Below are positions 11,788 through 23,646 of a stretch of 64,000 bases of DNA, in pieces (the first letter of the stretch is position 1; every line of letters begins with the position of its first letter). Below the pieces are notes generated by a model. It was given only the letters and a program-made list of their open reading frames with translations. It made no database searches and was not told where the DNA came from. The position numbers and the translations under genes are program-made. Source of the DNA: Cephalotus follicularis (taxonomy: Eukaryota > Streptophyta > Magnoliopsida > Oxalidales > Cephalotaceae); contig BDDD01000546.1 of the NCBI GenBank assembly GCA_001972305.1, positions 19,559-83,558 on the forward strand. The letters run 5' to 3'.

Positions 11788-13220
11788 ACCAGTAGCATGC
11801 CTTACACGTTGAGAGAGTGAGATTCGTTTATATGAAAAATTAAGGTGCCGGATTCTACCCTCTAGAATCAAGACTCGCGAACTGATACTTACTGGTATCA
11901 TAAAGACATCGACATCTTTGGAAAATCGTCGATGTCTTTGGTCCAAAAACGCCTGGGAATGACTGCTCGCAATGTTGGTGCCTTAGGGTAAAAGACGTCG
12001 ACGCCTTTGGGATAAACATCGACGCTTATCCCCCAGTTTGGAAAAGTTTCACTCGAATGGGACCCGTTAGACCCAAAATGACTCTAGGAACAATCCTAGA
12101 TGCATTCTAAGCATATGTTTGCATTATTACTGCGAATTGCATTATGGTTGATTTCAAAAAGTGTTAACCATTTTGAAAAGCTTGTATGATTATTATAATC
12201 ATTATTGTACGAAAATGTATATTTGTCAACATATGAATATATATATTTTTGAAATGACTGGGGAAAGTATTTTCCAAAGACGGAGAAATGTTTGAAAGGA
12301 TTGGCTATACAATCAAATTGTATTGTTTTAAGTTTTATAACTTATTACAACCTGTGACGGAGTTTTATATTTTAAACAAATATATTTGATCAAGTAATTG
12401 TATTTATTGCTTGACTTGTACTGTACGGTGTTTGTGCTTGTTGATTATTGGCCGCTGTTCTAATAACCTCCTGATTGTTTAGCCGTCGTGCTAAGCAACC
12501 TATACGGAGGACTTACTTCAAACCGTTCGCAAGCGGGGATTAGAGTAAGAGTGCATGACGTTGGGGCCAGGAGGTGGCGGCGGTCATGAAGACTTGTTTG
12601 TCTGGTTACTTTATGGGGGACATGCTTGCTACTTGTGTTGATATAGCCTTATGAGGTTATACCTATATTGTGAACATGCATATACTTATACATGTATATA
12701 CTGTGATATATATACACTGTGATATATATATCGTACTGCATCATAATGCATTCATTCATGTTGCTCATTTTCATATACCTCGAACTGTATTTATGAGTCT
12801 TTTCACTTAGCCGAGTGAGGACAAAGGCTAACCCCTACTGTAACAGATTGATGGAGTGAGGTTTGATATGGAGAAGCGCAAGGAGACATAAAGAGAAGAC
12901 TGAGTTGTTCTTATATTGTTATGTATTGGATTTTGGAACAATGTTTATAAAATTTGGATTTTGTAACGCGGGTTATTTATTCGTATTGTATTATCACGCT
13001 CCGTTTATGGGCGATCGACATGTTGTTGGGTTTTATATAAACTTTGTGGGTATCACGTAGTATGGGATGCGTGATACATATTTAAATTCAGCTTATTTAA
13101 TGTTATTGCTTCCGCTATTGAAGGTTTTTGTTTTATGGATTATTGCATAAGCTGGATTATGTTGTGTCGATTGCCTTACCGCTTTAAATGTTGACTTCTT
13201 GGGAAAAACGGGGTGTGACA
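11788..13220 (+). repeat. LTR fragment Y (3' part), ends in old gypsy pol
   Basis: Ends ...GGGGTGTGACA at 13220 and shares with LTR X, in order, the hairpin (12807-12831), a GCTCCGTT block, a TAGTATGGGATGC block, the TGCTTCCGC block and the terminus. I cannot find its TG start, so its 5' part is probably missing or hidden against LTR X. It abuts minus-strand RT sequence at 13221. No gene is seen in it. Confidence 0.6.
11905..12025. repeat. Phased ACATCGAC/GACGTCGACG pairs
   Basis: Cores near 11910 and 11930 (20 bp) and near 11999 and 12020 (21 bp), each flanked by CTTTG or its complement. Same class as the arrays in A and G. Confidence 0.78.
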
Positions 13221-13346
13221 TTTATGCACATCCGTAAAGATCCATCATTTTTCTTGACTAATAGGACTGGTGCTATCTAAGGTGAAACACTCGGTCAGAT
13301 AAAGCCTTTGTTAAGAAGGTCCTGTAACTGTATTTTCAACTCTTTC
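13221..13346 (-). pseudogene. Old gypsy pol fragment J-1 (start of RT)
   Basis: The minus-strand reading resembles the start of chromovirus reverse transcriptase ([10 protein letters not shown]-like, then a V-K-K-N-D-G-S-L-R-M-C-I stretch). It is the target into which F inserted: the last five bases, CTTTC, recur right after F. A fossil with no function left. Confidence 0.65.
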
Positions 13347-14657
13347 TGTCACACCCCATTTTCCATAAGACAACATATATGGAGATATCAGTTAAAAATA
13401 ATCCAGCATTCAACATTTAATCAAAATTCATTAAACAAACGCGGAAGCATTCCATTTCCGGATTATAAAAAAATATCCGCACGCAACCCATACTACGTGC
13501 TTACACAAATCAAAACAAGTTATCTTTTAAATATTGGAAATGTAAAAAAAAAATAACAAACAAAGTATGATCGTTATTACAATACAATTGACATAGCAGA
13601 TAACAACCTTAAGAAGATAGAAGCTCTCCAATAAAGCTTCAGCAGCACTTGACCAACACCTTCTTCAATCTGAAATTGTAGGGGTTAGCCTTTGTCCTCA
13701 CTCGGCTAAGTAGAGATAAAGCATGAGAAAGAATATATAAATGTAAACATGTATGACCGTTATTTTGAAATAACATATGTATTTAAGTATTCCAATATCT
13801 ATGATCAATCATGCCAAGTGGCCATAGACAATACAATTCAAGAATACCGCACAAGGGTAAAATCAATCAATACAGTGGTTTGGGTATCACATGTCGCTAA
13901 CTCCTAGCACCAACTGCGCACCAGCTAACTATCACCCCACACTCCGAAGATGATAGATCAGGTAACAATTCTGCCGACATTTAGCGGGCAGGTAACAATC
14001 AGGATCTGCATTGCAGATAAGTTTGGTGGAAGCTCTAGCCAACTCCTGGCACATAGGACCACCCCGTAGCCAGTGATTTCTCCTATCACTCGACTAACGG
14101 CAATAACATAGACAAACAATTCAATCAATTCAATAGCAATATTACATATATCTATGATATGCAATATAGTAGTAGTTTTCTTTTGAAACATTTAACAATT
14201 CAGTGACCGTACCTCTCTTTTGGAGGAAACAGCATTCAATACAGTAGTGGTACCTCTCAATGGAGGAAAATCAGTATATCATTTGATGGTATGTTTTCGT
14301 TTGAACCATAGTTAAATCCATATTTGTGCTTATAGCACTAATTGCTTTAATCCTTGAAATTAGGTGATACAATAGTATTTATGAACACTTAATAGATATA
14401 TAATACCTATAACAGTAGCATTATACCGCAGCATAACGATATAAATAGTAGTACTTCAAGGATTCAAACAAAGGGTCAAAAGCACAACCATATCAATCTT
14501 GCACAATTCACACAAGGAAAAGCAAAAGTTGTTTAATTCTTGTAATGTAACTACATATGGCTAGGATTGAATATTACAATCATCCCAGGTGGAGGCCAGG
14601 GTAATTACATATCATTTAAGCCTAAACAGTATCTAATACCAGCAATTTGTCTCTTGA

Positions 14658-14790
14658 TAGTCGGCTGTTCATATGAATAGCCGGCTGTTTATATTGAGCA
14701 GTCGACTGTTTGTCCTTAACAGTCAGGTTTTTTCATTGTGCAGTCGACTGTTAGGCTCAACAGTCGACTGTTAGGCTCAACAGTCGACTG
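14658..14790. repeat. Phased array 2 in F 3' LTR (7 units)
   Basis: Word starts at 14658, 14678, 14699, 14720, 14741, 14761 and 14781; intervals 20, 21, 21, 21, 20, 20. The last units repeat a 20-bp block exactly; the partner LTR has six units. Confidence 0.93.
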
Positions 14791-15694
14791 TTTTTGCCCA
14801 GAAAACGTCAGGCAGCAGTTTAACAAAACAGAGTATGGATGTTCAAGTTCCAATTCAAACCAATTGCTAACATGCAATCACAGAGAAATTATCCAGACAT
14901 GCTATACATATTATATCTTTAAAAACATGTCAATACCCCTACCTCAATCGCTATCCCGAAATCAAATTGAGTTGATTTCTCTCTTTAGTGTCCAAAGCTC
15001 TTTCACTCCAACAATCCTCAAGTCTCAACAATTAATCTATATAGTTGCATGTTTACAGGTATATGCATCAAAACCAGTAAGTTTTATTTGTTATCTAACC
15101 ATGATAATAACCATATATCAATCAGTAACTTATCATAATCTCCTACGCTTCTAATTCCACTTTTAACCAATTCTCCAATTCCTTACAATCCTTTCTATAA
15201 AGACTTGTTGACAGTAGGTTTATAGAAAATAATCAATGGCTATATACTACTGTTTAACTGTATATCAACAATAATCCAGAATGGGAAGCTTACCAAGAGA
15301 ATCAAGCTTCAGCCACACCTTGAACCCTCAAACTTCAACATGTAAGCGCCAACAATTCCTTCATTCAATATCTTTCTCCTCAGTGTTTTCTAACATTCAA
15401 AATCACTCATGCAATCTTTGTTATAAAGGAATTCGTATCCCAATTCCCGTTTCATTCATTTACTCCATTATTCAGCCTTTTCCTCTTTCTCTCTCTCACA
15501 TGCACCTTTCTTACTCTTTTCAATTCTGTGTTGTAGGTTGCAGGTCTGCAGATGGAATAGAGAACATGCAAGACACTACTCTTACATGTTGCACAGCTGG
15601 TGGCACTCCTTAACTCGGCATGACACATTTTAGAACACATGTCATCAACTGCCCTGTTTCACACACCATGCACAGACACCTGTCTGAGATCGAC

Positions 15695-15820
15695 CAGTCG
15701 ACTATCTTTAACCGGCAGTTGACTGTCCACATATGGCAATCCAGTCGACTATTACCCTATGACAGTCGGCTGTTCTTCCATATACCAGCCAGTCGACTGT
15801 TACCCTGTGATAGTCAGCTG
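15695..15820. repeat. Phased array 1 in F 3' LTR
   Basis: CAGTCGACTG-class words start at 15695, 15716, 15742, 15763, 15790 and 15811: three pairs 21 bp apart, with 26-27 bp between pairs. The same pattern occurs at 23024-23149 in the other LTR. Confidence 0.9.
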
Positions 15821-16009
15821 TTGGGTGCTGATTTTGGTTACTTAAGTTTATTCCCCTAAATAAATCAATACCACAATTCATCTAACAAATGGGACGTTAA
15901 ATCTCAATAAAATGCATATTTTATTCATCAAGTGTTCAATATACATTAATTGAAATTGCGGTTATTACATTCCCCACTCCTTAAAGAAAATTTATCCCCG
16001 AATTTAGCT

Positions 16010-17225
16010 TTTACATTCCGAACAAGTGAGGAAATGTTTCCATCATCTCAGCTTCACATTCCCAGGGTGCTTCTTCGACCCTGTGAAACCGCCACAATAC
16101 CTTTACCATAGGAATAGTCTTATTCCTCAGTACTTTCTCCATCCGATCCACAATTCTCGTCGGCCTCTCTTCATAAGATAAGTTAGCACGGATGAATCAT
16201 GGTCGTAGCTCAATATGCAAGATGGGTCGAGTACGTATTTTCGTAACATGGAAACATGAAATACGTTATGCACATTCAACAAACTGGGAGGTAGTGTAAT
16301 CTGATATGCCACTTCCCCCACTCTCTCCAGTATCTCATCAGGTCCAATGTACCTTGGAGCCAACTTCCCCTTGAGGCCAAAACGGTGTATCCCTTTCGAA
16401 GACAGGATCTTCAGAAAAACATGATCTCCCTTCTCGAATTCTAGCTTCCTCCTCTTTATGTCAGTGTAACTCTTTTGCCAGCTCTGTGCAGCTAGTAATC
16501 TCTTCTTGATCACTTCTACTTTATTAGTAGTCTCTTGCACCAAGTCTGATCCCAGCACTTGTTTCTCACCCACCTCATCCCAGCAAATAGGAGATCTGCA
16601 CTTTCTCCCATACAAGGCTTCGTAAGGAGCCATACCGATGCTGCTGTGATAGCTGTTGTTGTAAGAGAACTCAATCAGTGATAGATGATCCTCCCAACTC
16701 CCAGCGAAATCAATCATACAAGCCCGTAGCATATCTTCAAGAGTCTGAATGGTACGCTTGGACTGTCCATCGGTCTGTGGGTGGAACGCAGCACTGAAGT
16801 TCAAGGCTGTTCCCATCGTTGTTTGGAACTTCTTCCAGAACCTTGAAGTGAATCTCGCATCACGACCACACACAATACTGACCGGTACTCCACGCAATCT
16901 CACTATCTCCCGGATATACAATCGAGCCAACTTCTCGATAGAATACATCATGTTCATTGAAAGAAAGTGAGCAGACTTAGTGAGTCTGTCCACTACTACC
17001 CACACTGCTTCATGCTGATTCCGTGACCTCGGTAACCCCGACACGAAGTCCATGGTCACATGCTCCAATTTCCACTCAACCACTGGTAATGATTGTAGCA
17101 GTCTCGCAGGTTTCTGATGTTCAGCCTTCACTCTTTGACAGGTCAAACATCTGGCTACATATTCAGCAATCTCTTTTTTCAGACCACTCCACCAATAGTT
17201 CCTTTTCAGGTCATGCCACATCTTA
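16010..17225 (-). pseudogene. pol: Integrase and C-terminal tail of F pol
   Basis: Minus-strand frame 17221-16127 and its continuation. It opens in the integrase zinc-binding part ([20 protein letters not shown]), then the catalytic core: D in the [14 protein letters not shown] segment, D near [11 protein letters not shown], and the FHPQTDGQS block that holds the conserved D/E neighbourhood. The basic C-terminal part (KRRKLEFEKGDHVFLKI) and a KVLWRFH...EEAPWE...FPHLFGM tail follow, as in chromoviruses. It would insert element DNA into the genome. Here it is a fossil. Confidence 0.88.
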
Positions 17226-17325
17226 GAACTTCCCGGATGAACACTGTAATTTGACTTGTGGGCTTGCTGCAGTAGCTCATCTCTGATGCTCTAGTCATCC
17301 GGAACACATACCCTTCCTCGGAACC

Positions 17326-19578
17326 TCAATATACCATCAGTATGGATGGAGAATTCAGAATCAGTGTCTTGGTTATCACAAATACTCCATTACTCGGTGT
17401 CACTGTATTGAGCAGCCAGAATACGCTCCCGAAGTTTCTGTTGTGCTCTAAGATTTGCCACAATAACTCCTCGGGAAACCGCGAACATATTCCATCTCTG
17501 CAATTCCTACAATAGCTTCCACTGCGAAACCATTGTACCAGCAATCATGGCCTTGCGACTCAGCGCATCCGCCACTACATTCGGCTTTCTTGGGTGGTAT
17601 TGAATGTTGCAATTATAATCATTAAAGAACTCCACCCATCGTCTCTGTCTCATGTTGAGCTCCTTCTGGGAAAACAAATACTTTAAGCTTTTGTGGTAAG
17701 TGAAGATCTCAAATTGAGCACCATAGAGGTAGTGTCTCCATTTCTGTAAGGCGAATACTATGGCTGCCAACTCAAGATCATGTATGGGATAATTTTCTTC
17801 GTACGGCTTCAAATTTCCCGATGCGTATGCAATGACCCTACCATGTTCCATAAGGACGCATCCCTATCCCTTCCCAAAAGAATCAGTATACACAGTGAAA
17901 CCCTCATTACCCTCCGGTAAGGCCAACACTGGAGTCGAAATCAACCGACTCTTCAATTCTTGGAAACTTGACTCACAAGAATCATCCCACACAGAGCTTG
18001 ACTTCTTCTGAGTCAACCGTGTCAATGGTGTAGCAAGCTTCGAAAACCCTTTGATGAACTTTCGGTAGTATCCAGCCAATCCCAAGAAGCTACGAACCTC
18101 AGTGACGCTCCTCGGTTGGGGCCAATCAACAATACTCTCTATCTTCGAAGGATCCACCGACAATCCTTCACTCGACACAATGTGACCTAGAAAAGTCACA
18201 TGATCCAGCCAAAGCTCACACTTGCTGAATTTGGAGAATAATTGTTCCTTCCGCAATGTCTGCAACACAATCCTCAAATGCTTCATGTGCTCCTCAATAC
18301 TCCTAGAATAAATCAAGATGTCGTCTAGGAATATAACCACAAACTGGTCAAGATAGGGCTGGAATACTCTGTTCATCAAACACATAAAGGCTGCAGGAGC
18401 ATTTGTCAAACCAAACGGCAGTATCCAAAATACGTAATGGCCATATCTGGTTCGAAATGCTGTCTTCTCCACATCACCTTCTCGGATCCTCAACTGATGA
18501 TAACCTGTCCTCAGGTCAAGTTTGGAGAACACAGTTTAGCCTTGAAATTGGTCGAACAACTCCTTAATATGTGGCAAAGGATACTTGTTCTTCACGGCTA
18601 CCTAATTCAGCAGCCTATAATCGATGCATAGCCGCATCGATCCATCCTTATTTTTCACAAACAGGACCGGTGCTCCCCACGGTAACACACTCGGTCTAAT
18701 TAAGCCCTTATCAAGATAATCCTGCAATTGAGTCTTTAACTCCTTCAATTCAGCAGGAGCCATTCGGTACGGAGCTTTGGATATAGGAGCAGTCCCAGGC
18801 ATAAGTTCAATGCTGAACTCTACATCTCTCTCCGGTGGCAAAGAAACAAGATCATCCAGAAATACGTTAGGAAAATCACATACAATAGGAACTTGCTCAA
18901 TAATAGGCCTACCTTTTGTATGATCAATCACATATGCAAAATAGCCTTCGCATCCTTGCTTGAGATACTTATGTGCTTGAGTATACGAAATGATCGAAGC
19001 AGAAACATTCTTCTCCCCGATAAACTTGCACTCAGTCCCATCTCGAAGATAAAAGGTCATCATCTTGTTGTAGTAGTCAACAGAAGCATGATGAGCATAC
19101 ATCCAGTCCATCCCTAAGTTTACTTTGAAATCCCGGATAGGTAACACTATTAAGTCAGCAAATAACTGAACCCCAACTATTGTGATCTCATAATTATTCA
19201 TTATAGTATCTGACAGAAGGCAAGTACCCGCTGGAGTACTCACCTCTAATACATAAGGCAAATTAGAAGACACACCGTGCAATTTGCATCAGATTCAATG
19301 AATGAATGTGTAGCACCAGGATCAATCAATACATGGGCTAATATGCCAGATATGAAAATGGTACCTCCTACGACAGAAGTAGATTCTGGCACATCATCTT
19401 TACATAAGGTGTAGACCCTACCTTTCACAATCCCTTTTTCGGTATCCCTTCGCGGTTGAGCAACCACAACATTACAACTAGCACTTGCACCTACCTGTTG
19501 GCCGCGTGCTTGATCCCTCATCATTGGACAACCATTCAGCATATGTTCTTGTGAGACACACCTCAAGCATTTACCCAT
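17326..19578 (-). pseudogene. pol: Protease, reverse transcriptase and RNase H of F
   Basis: In order on the minus strand: a zinc-knuckle remnant at the Gag end (CLRCVSQEHMLNGCP), an aspartic-protease motif (VLIDPGATHSFI), the RT entry ([20 protein letters not shown] and [11 protein letters not shown]), the RT core with HLRTGYHQL-like [15 protein letters not shown] and the catalytic FLDDILIYS, the [16 protein letters not shown] connection, then RNase H from VYTDSFGKG to [21 protein letters not shown]. This copies element RNA into DNA. The reading is split over several frames, so it is a broken copy. Confidence 0.9.
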
Positions 19579-19745
19579 CTTTTTCCAGCAATCATTCTCA
19601 TCATGGTTTTGGCGACCACAAAAAGTACATCCACCCGAATTCTGTTGACCACTTCGGTTAGGAGTCCCTGATCGTGAATTACTGTGTCGAGAACCTCCTT
19701 GACCCAGTTACCAGACTTTGACGATTTAGCAGGATTATTACTTCC

Positions 19746-20636
19746 CTACCCTTGTGATTGTGCAGGCCTCGATTGATTAGTACGAGAGCGCTCCACTCTT
19801 CTTTCATGAACATCAGCCTCCAGAATTCTCGCCCTTTCAGTAATATCTACAAAAGAAGTTAGCTGCAACATTAACAGTTTAGATCTGATGTCAGGTCGAA
19901 GGCCTTTCAGAAACCTTCTGATCTTCCTCGATTCACCCTCCACAAGATAGGGTATAAGCCTTGCCAACTCCGGAAATCTAGTATGGTACTGAGCTACCGT
20001 CATATCCCCTTGACGTAACTCCATTAGCTCGGCCTCCCTCCGGTCACGCTCCATCTGTGGAACGTAAGTTGCAGAGAACTCAGACTGAAATCTGTCCCAA
20101 GTCTTATCAAGTCCTCGAGATTCCCACTTTGCTTCAGTCATCTCCCACAAATAGGTAGCCTCGCCCTATAAGCGGTATATAGTAAAGTAGAGTTTCTGCT
20201 CATCAGTACACTCCAAGGTAGCAAATATTTTCTCCAATTCTCTAATCCACTGCTCGGCTACAGTAGCATTCAACTCACCATTAATTATCGGAGGATTCTG
20301 CCTCAAGAACCGCTCCAACTCTCTGCCAAATCCACCAGTATGACAAGATTCAAGAGCATGCTGATAGGCTCGGTTAGCCTCGTACATCTGCCAAATCTGC
20401 TCAATATTCACCGCATTGGCTTGAATATGCTACTGGAAAAGGTCAGCCATGCGATCAAAATTACTCCTCTCGTCTTGCACTAGAGGAATATTTACTCCTT
20501 CATTCACCGACGGATCATTCCCATGCACTGGCGGTGCATTGACTCCTTCGTCGGCTCTACACCTTCTTCTTCTACATCTTCGTAGATCCATTCTGTTTCC
20601 TATATGGAATGATGTAATCATTAGGAAACAATACAC
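19746..20636 (-). pseudogene. gag: Gag of F
   Basis: Minus-strand pieces with the usual chromovirus Gag order: an N-terminal region ending ATVAEQWIRELEKIFATLEC, a W-x-R-F-Q-S-E-F-x-x-T-Y-V-P segment, the MELRQGDMTVAQYHTRFPEL segment and a FLKGLRPDIRSKL segment. Equivalent blocks recur in element C at 43136-44065. It starts just inside the primer-binding site. Broken, with a few interruptions. Confidence 0.85.
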
Positions 20637-20683
20637 TTAATTACCGAGAAACTTATCCCAGCGATAGCTTATTTAAAAATAAG

Positions 20684-20694
20684 CTCTGATACCA
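20684..20694 (-). other. Primer-binding site of F
   Basis: TGGTATCAGAG on the minus strand, three bases from the 5' LTR end; matches initiator-methionine tRNA. Confidence 0.85.
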
Positions 20695-22006
20695 TGTTGT
20701 CACACCCCGTTTTCCATAAGACAACATATATGGAGATATCAGTTAAAAATAATCCAGCATTCAACATTTAATCAAAATTCATTAAACAAAAGCTGAAGCA
20801 TTCCATTTGCCGAATTATAAAAAAATATCCGCACGCAGCCCATGCTACGTGCTTACACAAATCAAAACAAGTTATCTTTTACATATTGGAAATGTAAAAA
20901 AATAACAAATGGAGTCTGATCGTTATTACAATACAATTGACATAGCAGATAACAACCTTAAGAAGATAGAAGATCTCCAATAAAGCTTCAGCAGCACTTG
21001 ACCAACACCTTCTTCAATATGAAATTGTAGGGGTTAGCCTTTGTCCTCACTTGGCTAAGTAGAGATAAAGCATGAGAAAGAATATATAAATGTAAACATG
21101 TATGACAATTATTTTGAAATAACATATGTATTTAAGTATTCCAATATCTGAGAGCAATCATGCCAAGTGGCCATAGACAATACAATTCAAGAATACCGCA
21201 CAAGGGTAAAATCAATCAATACAGTGGTTTGGGTGTCACATGTCGCTAACTCCTAGCACCAACTGCGCACCAGCTAACTATCACCCCACACTCCGAAGAT
21301 GATACATCAGGTAACAATTCTGCCGGCATTTAGCGGGCAGGTAACAATCAGGATCTGCATTGCAGATAAGTTTGGTGGAAGCTCTAGCCAACTCCTGGCA
21401 CATAGGACCACCCCGTAGCCAATGATTTCTCCTATCACTCGACTAACGGCAATAACATAGACAAACAATTCAATCAATTCAATAGCAATATTACATATAT
21501 CTATGATATGCAATATAGTAGTAGTTTTCTTTTGAAACATTTAACAATTCAGTGACCGTACCTCTCTTTTGGAGGAAACAGTATTCAATACAGTAGTGGT
21601 ACCTCTCAATGGAGGAAAATCAGTAAATCATTTGATGGTATGTTTTCGTTTGAACCATAGTTAAATCCATATTTGTGCTTATAGCACTAGTTGCTTTAAT
21701 CCTTGAAATTAGGTGATACAATAGTGTTTATGATCACTTAATAGATATATAATACCTATAACAGTAGCATTATACCGCAGCATAACGATATAAACAGTAG
21801 CAGTTCAAGGATTCACACAAAGGGTCAAAAGCATAACCATATCAATCTCACATAATTCACACAAGGAAAAGCATAAGTTGTTTAATTCCTATAATGTAAC
21901 TACATGTGGCCAGGATCGAATATTACAATCATCCCATGTGGAGGCGAAGGTAATTACATATCATTTAAGCCTAAATAGTATCTAATATCAGTAATTTGTC
22001 TCTTGA

Positions 22007-22119
22007 TAGTCGGCTGTTTATATGAATAGCCAACTTTTTTTATTGAGCAGACAACTGTTTGTCCTTAACAGTCGGTTGTTTTCCTTGAGCAGTCGACTGT
22101 TACGCTCAACAGGCGACTG
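22007..22119. repeat. Phased array 2 in F 5' LTR (6 units)
   Basis: Word starts at 22007, 22027, 22048, 22069, 22090 and 22110; intervals 20, 21, 21, 21, 20. Words drift (TAGTCGGCTG, CAGACAACTG, CAGTCGACTG) but the spacing does not. Confidence 0.92.
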
Positions 22120-23023
22120 TTTTTGCCCATAAAACGTCAGGCGGCAGTTTAACAGAACAGAGTATGCATGTTCAAATTCTAATTCAAACCAATTAATAAC
22201 ATGCAATCATAGAGAAATTATCCAGACATGCTATACATACTATATCTTCAAAAACATGTCAATACCCTTACCTCAATCGCTATCCCGAAATCAAATTGAG
22301 TTGATTTCTCTCTTTAGTGTCCAAAGCTCTTTCACTCCAACAATTCTCCAGTCTCAGCAATTAATCTATATAGTTGCATGTTTACAGGTATATGCATCAA
22401 AACCAGTAAGTTTTATTTGTTATCTAACCATGATAATAACCATATATCAATCACCAGCTTATCATAATCTCCTATGCTTCTAATTCCACTTTTAACCAAT
22501 TCTCCAATTCCTTACAATCCTTTCTATAGAGATATGTTGACAGTAGGTTTATAGAACGTAATTAGTGGTCATATACTACTGTTTAACTATATATCAACAA
22601 TAATCCAGAATGGGAAGCTTACTAGGAGAATCAAGCTTCAGCCACACCTTGAACCCTCAAACTTCAACATGCAAGCTCCAACAATTCCTTCATTCAATAT
22701 CTCTCTCTCCAGTGTTTTCTAACATTCAAAATCACTCATGCAATCTCTTTTATAGAGGAATTCGTATCCCAATTCCCGTTTCATTCATTTACTCCATTAT
22801 TCAGCCTTTTCCTCTTTCTCTCTCTCACATGCATCTTTCTTACTCTTTTCAATTCTGTGTTGCAGGTTGCAGGTCTGCAGATGGGATAGTGAACCTGCAA
22901 GACACCACTCTTGCATGTTGCACAGCTGATGGCACTCATTAACTTGGCATGACACGTTTTAGAACACATGTCATCAACTGCCCTGTTTCACACGCCATGC
23001 ACAGACACCTGTCTGAGCTCGAC

Positions 23024-23149
23024 CAGTCGACTGTCTTTAACCGGCAGTCGACTGTCCACTTATGGCAGCCCAGTGGACTGTTACCCTGTGACAGTCGACT
23101 GTTCTTCCATATACCAGACAGTCGACTGTTACCCTGTGACAATCGGCTG
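23024..23149. repeat. Phased array 1 in F 5' LTR
   Basis: Starts at 23024, 23045, 23071, 23092, 23119 and 23140: intervals 21, 26, 21, 27, 21, about 150-280 bp inside the LTR start. Confidence 0.9.
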
Positions 23150-23299
23150 TTGGGTGCTGATTTTGGTTACTTAAGTTTATTCCCCCAAATAATTCAATAA
23201 CCACAATTCATATAACAAATGGGACGTTAAATCTCAATATAATGCATATTTTATTCATCAAGTGTTCAATTTACATTAATTGAAATTGCAGTTATTACA

Positions 23300-23646
23300 C
23301 TTTCTACTCAATCGATGCCATCCAGTAAGGTGCTCTAGAAACTGGAGCTGTTCCTAGTAGAAGATCGATAGCAAACTTCATCTCCTTGTCAGGTGGTAGT
23401 GACGTCAAGTCCTGAGGAAAAACATCTTCGAACTCGCACACCACTAGGATATCCTCCAATCTAGGTTGCCATCAGTCGGTGTCAATAACATGTGTAATCT
23501 GTGTTAATAACATGTGCAATGTACCCTTGGAAACCCCGTCTCAGCAATATGTCTACATGAAGTGCTGAAACAATTGGTGTAGCACGTGGCTCCAAGGTCC
23601 TACTAAACTTCAAAGGTAATTGACCAGGCAAACAAAAGATCACCAC
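23300..23646 (-). pseudogene. Old gypsy pol fragment J-2 (protease-RT spacer)
   Basis: The minus-strand reading resembles the protease-to-RT stretch (LTSLPPDKEM-like block, then the pre-RT PVSRAPYxMA-like block). It continues J-1 across the F insertion and is cut on the other side by solo LTR K. A fossil. Confidence 0.65.

Larger units (their letters stand above)
13347..15969 (-). repeat. 3' LTR of F
   Basis: 2623 bp, TGTAATAACCGC start (at 15969) to GGGGTGTGACA end (at 13347) in element orientation. Contains arrays at 14658-14790 and 15695-15820 and the TTAGCC/GGCTAA hairpin (13685-13709). It carries one more array unit than the 5' LTR. Confidence 0.92.
13347..23299 (-). mobile_element. Full-length Ty3/gypsy element F, target duplication CTTTC
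   Basis: Minus-strand element of 9953 bp with LTRs at 20698-23299 (5') and 13347-15969 (3'), primer-binding site at 20684-20694, polypurine tract at 15970-15983, and gag plus protease-RT-RNase H-integrase between. CTTTC occurs on both outer flanks, a perfect 5-bp duplication. A KVLWRFH...EEAxWE tail after integrase and the TGGTATCAGAG site point to the chromovirus branch (Tekay-like, by resemblance). LTRs differ by about 1.5% in one 200-bp sample (13921-14120 against 21271-21470) and more in others, so it is young. The structure is complete but the coding part is broken, with roughly ten interruptions. Confidence 0.93.
20698..23299 (-). repeat. 5' LTR of F
   Basis: 2602 bp, TGTAATAACTGC at 23299 to GGGGTGTGACA at 20698 in element orientation. 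Contains arrays at 22007-22119 and 23024-23149 and the hairpin at 21034-21058. The flanks of both arrays align with the LTRs of C. Confidence 0.92.

Noticed and set aside
11750-13225. TTTAT at about 11754-11758 as the left target duplication of LTR Y
   Set aside because: It would place the LTR start a few bases before another LTR's end, with a start unlike its relatives; AT-rich 5-mers match by chance.
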